Assembly: GCA_937899715.1 (NCBI GenBank)
Contig: CALCNX010000034.1
Location: 1 to 64,000 of the forward strand
Direction of reading: 5' to 3'
Origin: an uncultured bacterium
GTDB lineage: Bacteria > Bacteroidota > Ignavibacteria > Kapaibacteriales > UBA4661
DNA: 64,000 bases
This document shows positions 63,412-64,000 of the stretch, piece after piece (the first letter of the stretch is position 1; every line of letters starts with the position of its first letter). The position numbers and the translations under genes were made by a program. The notes beneath the pieces are model-generated. The model did no database searches, was not told where the DNA came from, and worked only from the letters and a program-made list of their open reading frames with translations.

Positions 63412-63443
63412 TTTGCATAAAAATAGCTGATGTGTTATCTTTG
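63412..63443 (+). promoter_or_regulatory. Bacteroidetes-type promoter for the tRNA-like RNA
   Basis: TTTG at 63412-63415, 20 bases, then TATCTTTG at 63436-63443: a full match to TTTG-N20-TAnnTTTG. Transcription should begin near 63450. CAGTAACA (63447-63454) and TGTTACTG (63465-63472) form an 8-bp inverted repeat at the start of the transcript, which could be an operator or a 5' hairpin. Confidence 0.65.
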
Positions 63444-63493
63444 TATCAGTAACAATAACACAACTGTTACTGCTCTTTCAAAACAAACATTAC

Positions 63494-63619
63494 TGTAAGA
63501 TGACGAAACAGGCAGCCGTACCGTCCAGTCTCGACGGTGGAGCAACGCGATAAAGATGTGAGCAAGTTCGCTTCTCATTTCCTAAGTCCTCCGTGAAGGT
63601 TCGATTCCTTCTCTTACAG
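63494..63619 (+). ncRNA. tRNA-like RNA with an enlarged variable arm
   Basis: TGTAAGA (63494-63500) pairs exactly with TCTTACA (63612-63618), and an eighth pair C-G is possible. T arm GAAGG-TTCGATT-CCTTC (63595-63611) matches the tRNA consensus. D arm ACG-AAACAGGCAGC-CGT (63503-63519) resembles tRNA-Leu. An anticodon-like arm CCGTC-CAGTCTC-GACGG (63521-63537) has a 7-base loop but A where U33 belongs. The variable region is 57 bases, closed by GGAG/CTCC and containing a UUCG-capped hairpin (about 63558-63577). CCA is not encoded. Total 126 bases, too long for a tRNA or tRNA-Sec. A pseudo-tRNA or a new regulatory RNA are both possible. Confidence 0.6.
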
Positions 63620-63631
63620 CTCTCGTAACGC

Positions 63632-63674
63632 AAAAACTGCATATCCCTCAATCAGGTGTAGGCAGTTTTTTTTT
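63632..63674 (+). terminator. Rho-independent terminator after the tRNA-like RNA
   Basis: AAAAACTGC (63632-63640) pairs with GCAGTTTTT (63662-63670), followed by further T to a run of nine. It lies 13 bases after the tRNA-like 3' end. On the minus strand the stem is followed by TTTTTG, so it may also serve murB. Confidence 0.85.
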
Positions 63675-63703
63675 GCCCTTTTGTGAATTCGCTACTGAGT
63701 GCT

Positions 63704-64000
63704 TCAGCAAATATTGACTTCTGTTTCTAGTGCCACCCCAAAATGCTCATGCACCGATGTCTGTATCTGCCGTGATAGTTCAAGAATCTCATCGCCCGTC
63801 GCCGCGCCGTAATTGACAAGTACCAATGCCTGTTTGTCGTGAACAGCAGCGTCGCTGTTTGGCATGAGGCGCTTGCCTTTCCAGCCGCAGCGCTCAATCA
63901 TCCAACCGGCAGGAATTTTTACAAGATTGTCACTGACCGAAAATGAAGGTACTTCAGGATATGAGCTTTTAATGCGGTTGTAGATTTCACGCGGCACGGT
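63704..64000 (-). CDS. murB: UDP-N-acetylenolpyruvoylglucosamine reductase, C-terminal part
   Basis: The frame runs off the window end; 98 codons are visible, so the GTG at 63997 is an internal Val, not a start. Diagnostic C-terminal motifs of MurB: IPAGWMIERCGWKGKR and KQALVLVNYGAATGDEILEL, closing with a FGVALETEVNIC tail containing the catalytic-region Glu. MurB makes UDP-MurNAc for peptidoglycan in the cytosol. Confidence 0.9.
   Translation of the reverse strand, partial: TVPREIYNRIKSSYPEVPSFSVSDNLVKIPAGWMIERCGWKGKRLMPNSDAAVHDKQALVLVNYGAATGDEILELSRQIQTSVHEHFGVALETEVNIC

Noticed and set aside
63535..63560. T-box-like sequence GGTGGAGCAACGCG in the tRNA-like unit
   Set aside because: It resembles the AGGGTGGNACCGCG element but has extra bases, the group is outside known T-box lineages, and no gene follows on the same strand.

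Overview
The window comes from a chromosome of the Bacteroidota/Chlorobiota (FCB) group, possibly a Kapabacteria- or Ignavibacteria-like lineage. This is an inference from several signs: two proteins with a type IX secretion C-terminal sorting domain, many Sec lipoproteins, a large DUF4175 protein, FdtA/QdtA-type sugar ketoisomerases, and promoters that fit the Bacteroidetes consensus (TTTG, about 20 bases, TAnnTTTG). Base composition is near even, with AT-rich patches at about 11-12.7 kb, 27.2 kb and 31.7-32.3 kb. No rRNA gene and no ordinary tRNA gene was seen.

Layout. 1-0.15 kb: the tail of an IS5-type transposase. 0.5-4.2 kb: small secreted or membrane proteins and a TrmB-like methyltransferase. 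4.6-9.2 kb: a large TerB-like/FHA-like/ABC/ABC2 fusion and a LytTR response regulator whose C-terminal codons run through a 12-base G tract. 9.5-14.0 kb: a minus-strand block of envelope proteins (a T9SS cargo, two paralogous outer-membrane proteins plus the remnant of a third, and a lipoprotein). 14.5-24.4 kb: a 3HCDH-like protein, PhnD-like and DUF3299 proteins, purB, an SDR, a lipoprotein and DUF4175. 24.4-31.6 kb: a minus-strand block (TPR, WG-repeat, lipoprotein, Cys-rich secreted protein with a long structured leader, GAF-PP2C phosphatase, M20 dipeptidase). 31.66-32.1 kb: a DnaA-box-rich intergenic region, a candidate replication origin, from which the dipeptidase gene and uvrA diverge. 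35.3-44 kb: a PIG-L deacetylase, lipoate ligase, acylphosphatase, and a minus-strand run of Gfo/Idh oxidoreductase, ABC ATPase, clpS, redoxin and a copper-monooxygenase-like lipoprotein. 44-62.8 kb: a mostly plus-strand stretch with Hpt, a hexapeptide acyltransferase and two ketoisomerases (deoxy-aminosugar pathway), ribD, a glutamine amidotransferase, Uma2, a T9SS cargo, a lone nuoL, DUF29, glycosylation genes, a HepT/MntA toxin-antitoxin pair, MoxR, a DUF4397-like lipoprotein, rpe, an MCP and VanZ. 62.8-64 kb: an Lrp/AsnC regulator divergent from a promoter-terminator unit that encodes a tRNA-like RNA, then the end of murB.

The most unusual features are non-coding. The first is a roughly 126-base tRNA-shaped RNA with a perfect acceptor stem, a canonical T arm, a Leu-like D arm and a very large variable arm. 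It has its own promoter and terminator and faces an AsnC-family gene. The second is a 122-base nested inverted repeat inside a roughly 315-base 5' leader. The third is the DnaA-box cluster. The fourth is a G12 tract that could switch the tail of a response regulator.

All calls are from reading the sequence only. Family names rest on motif recognition without database searches. Where the longest open frame begins upstream of a signal peptide or conserved N-terminus, the internal start was chosen and this is stated.
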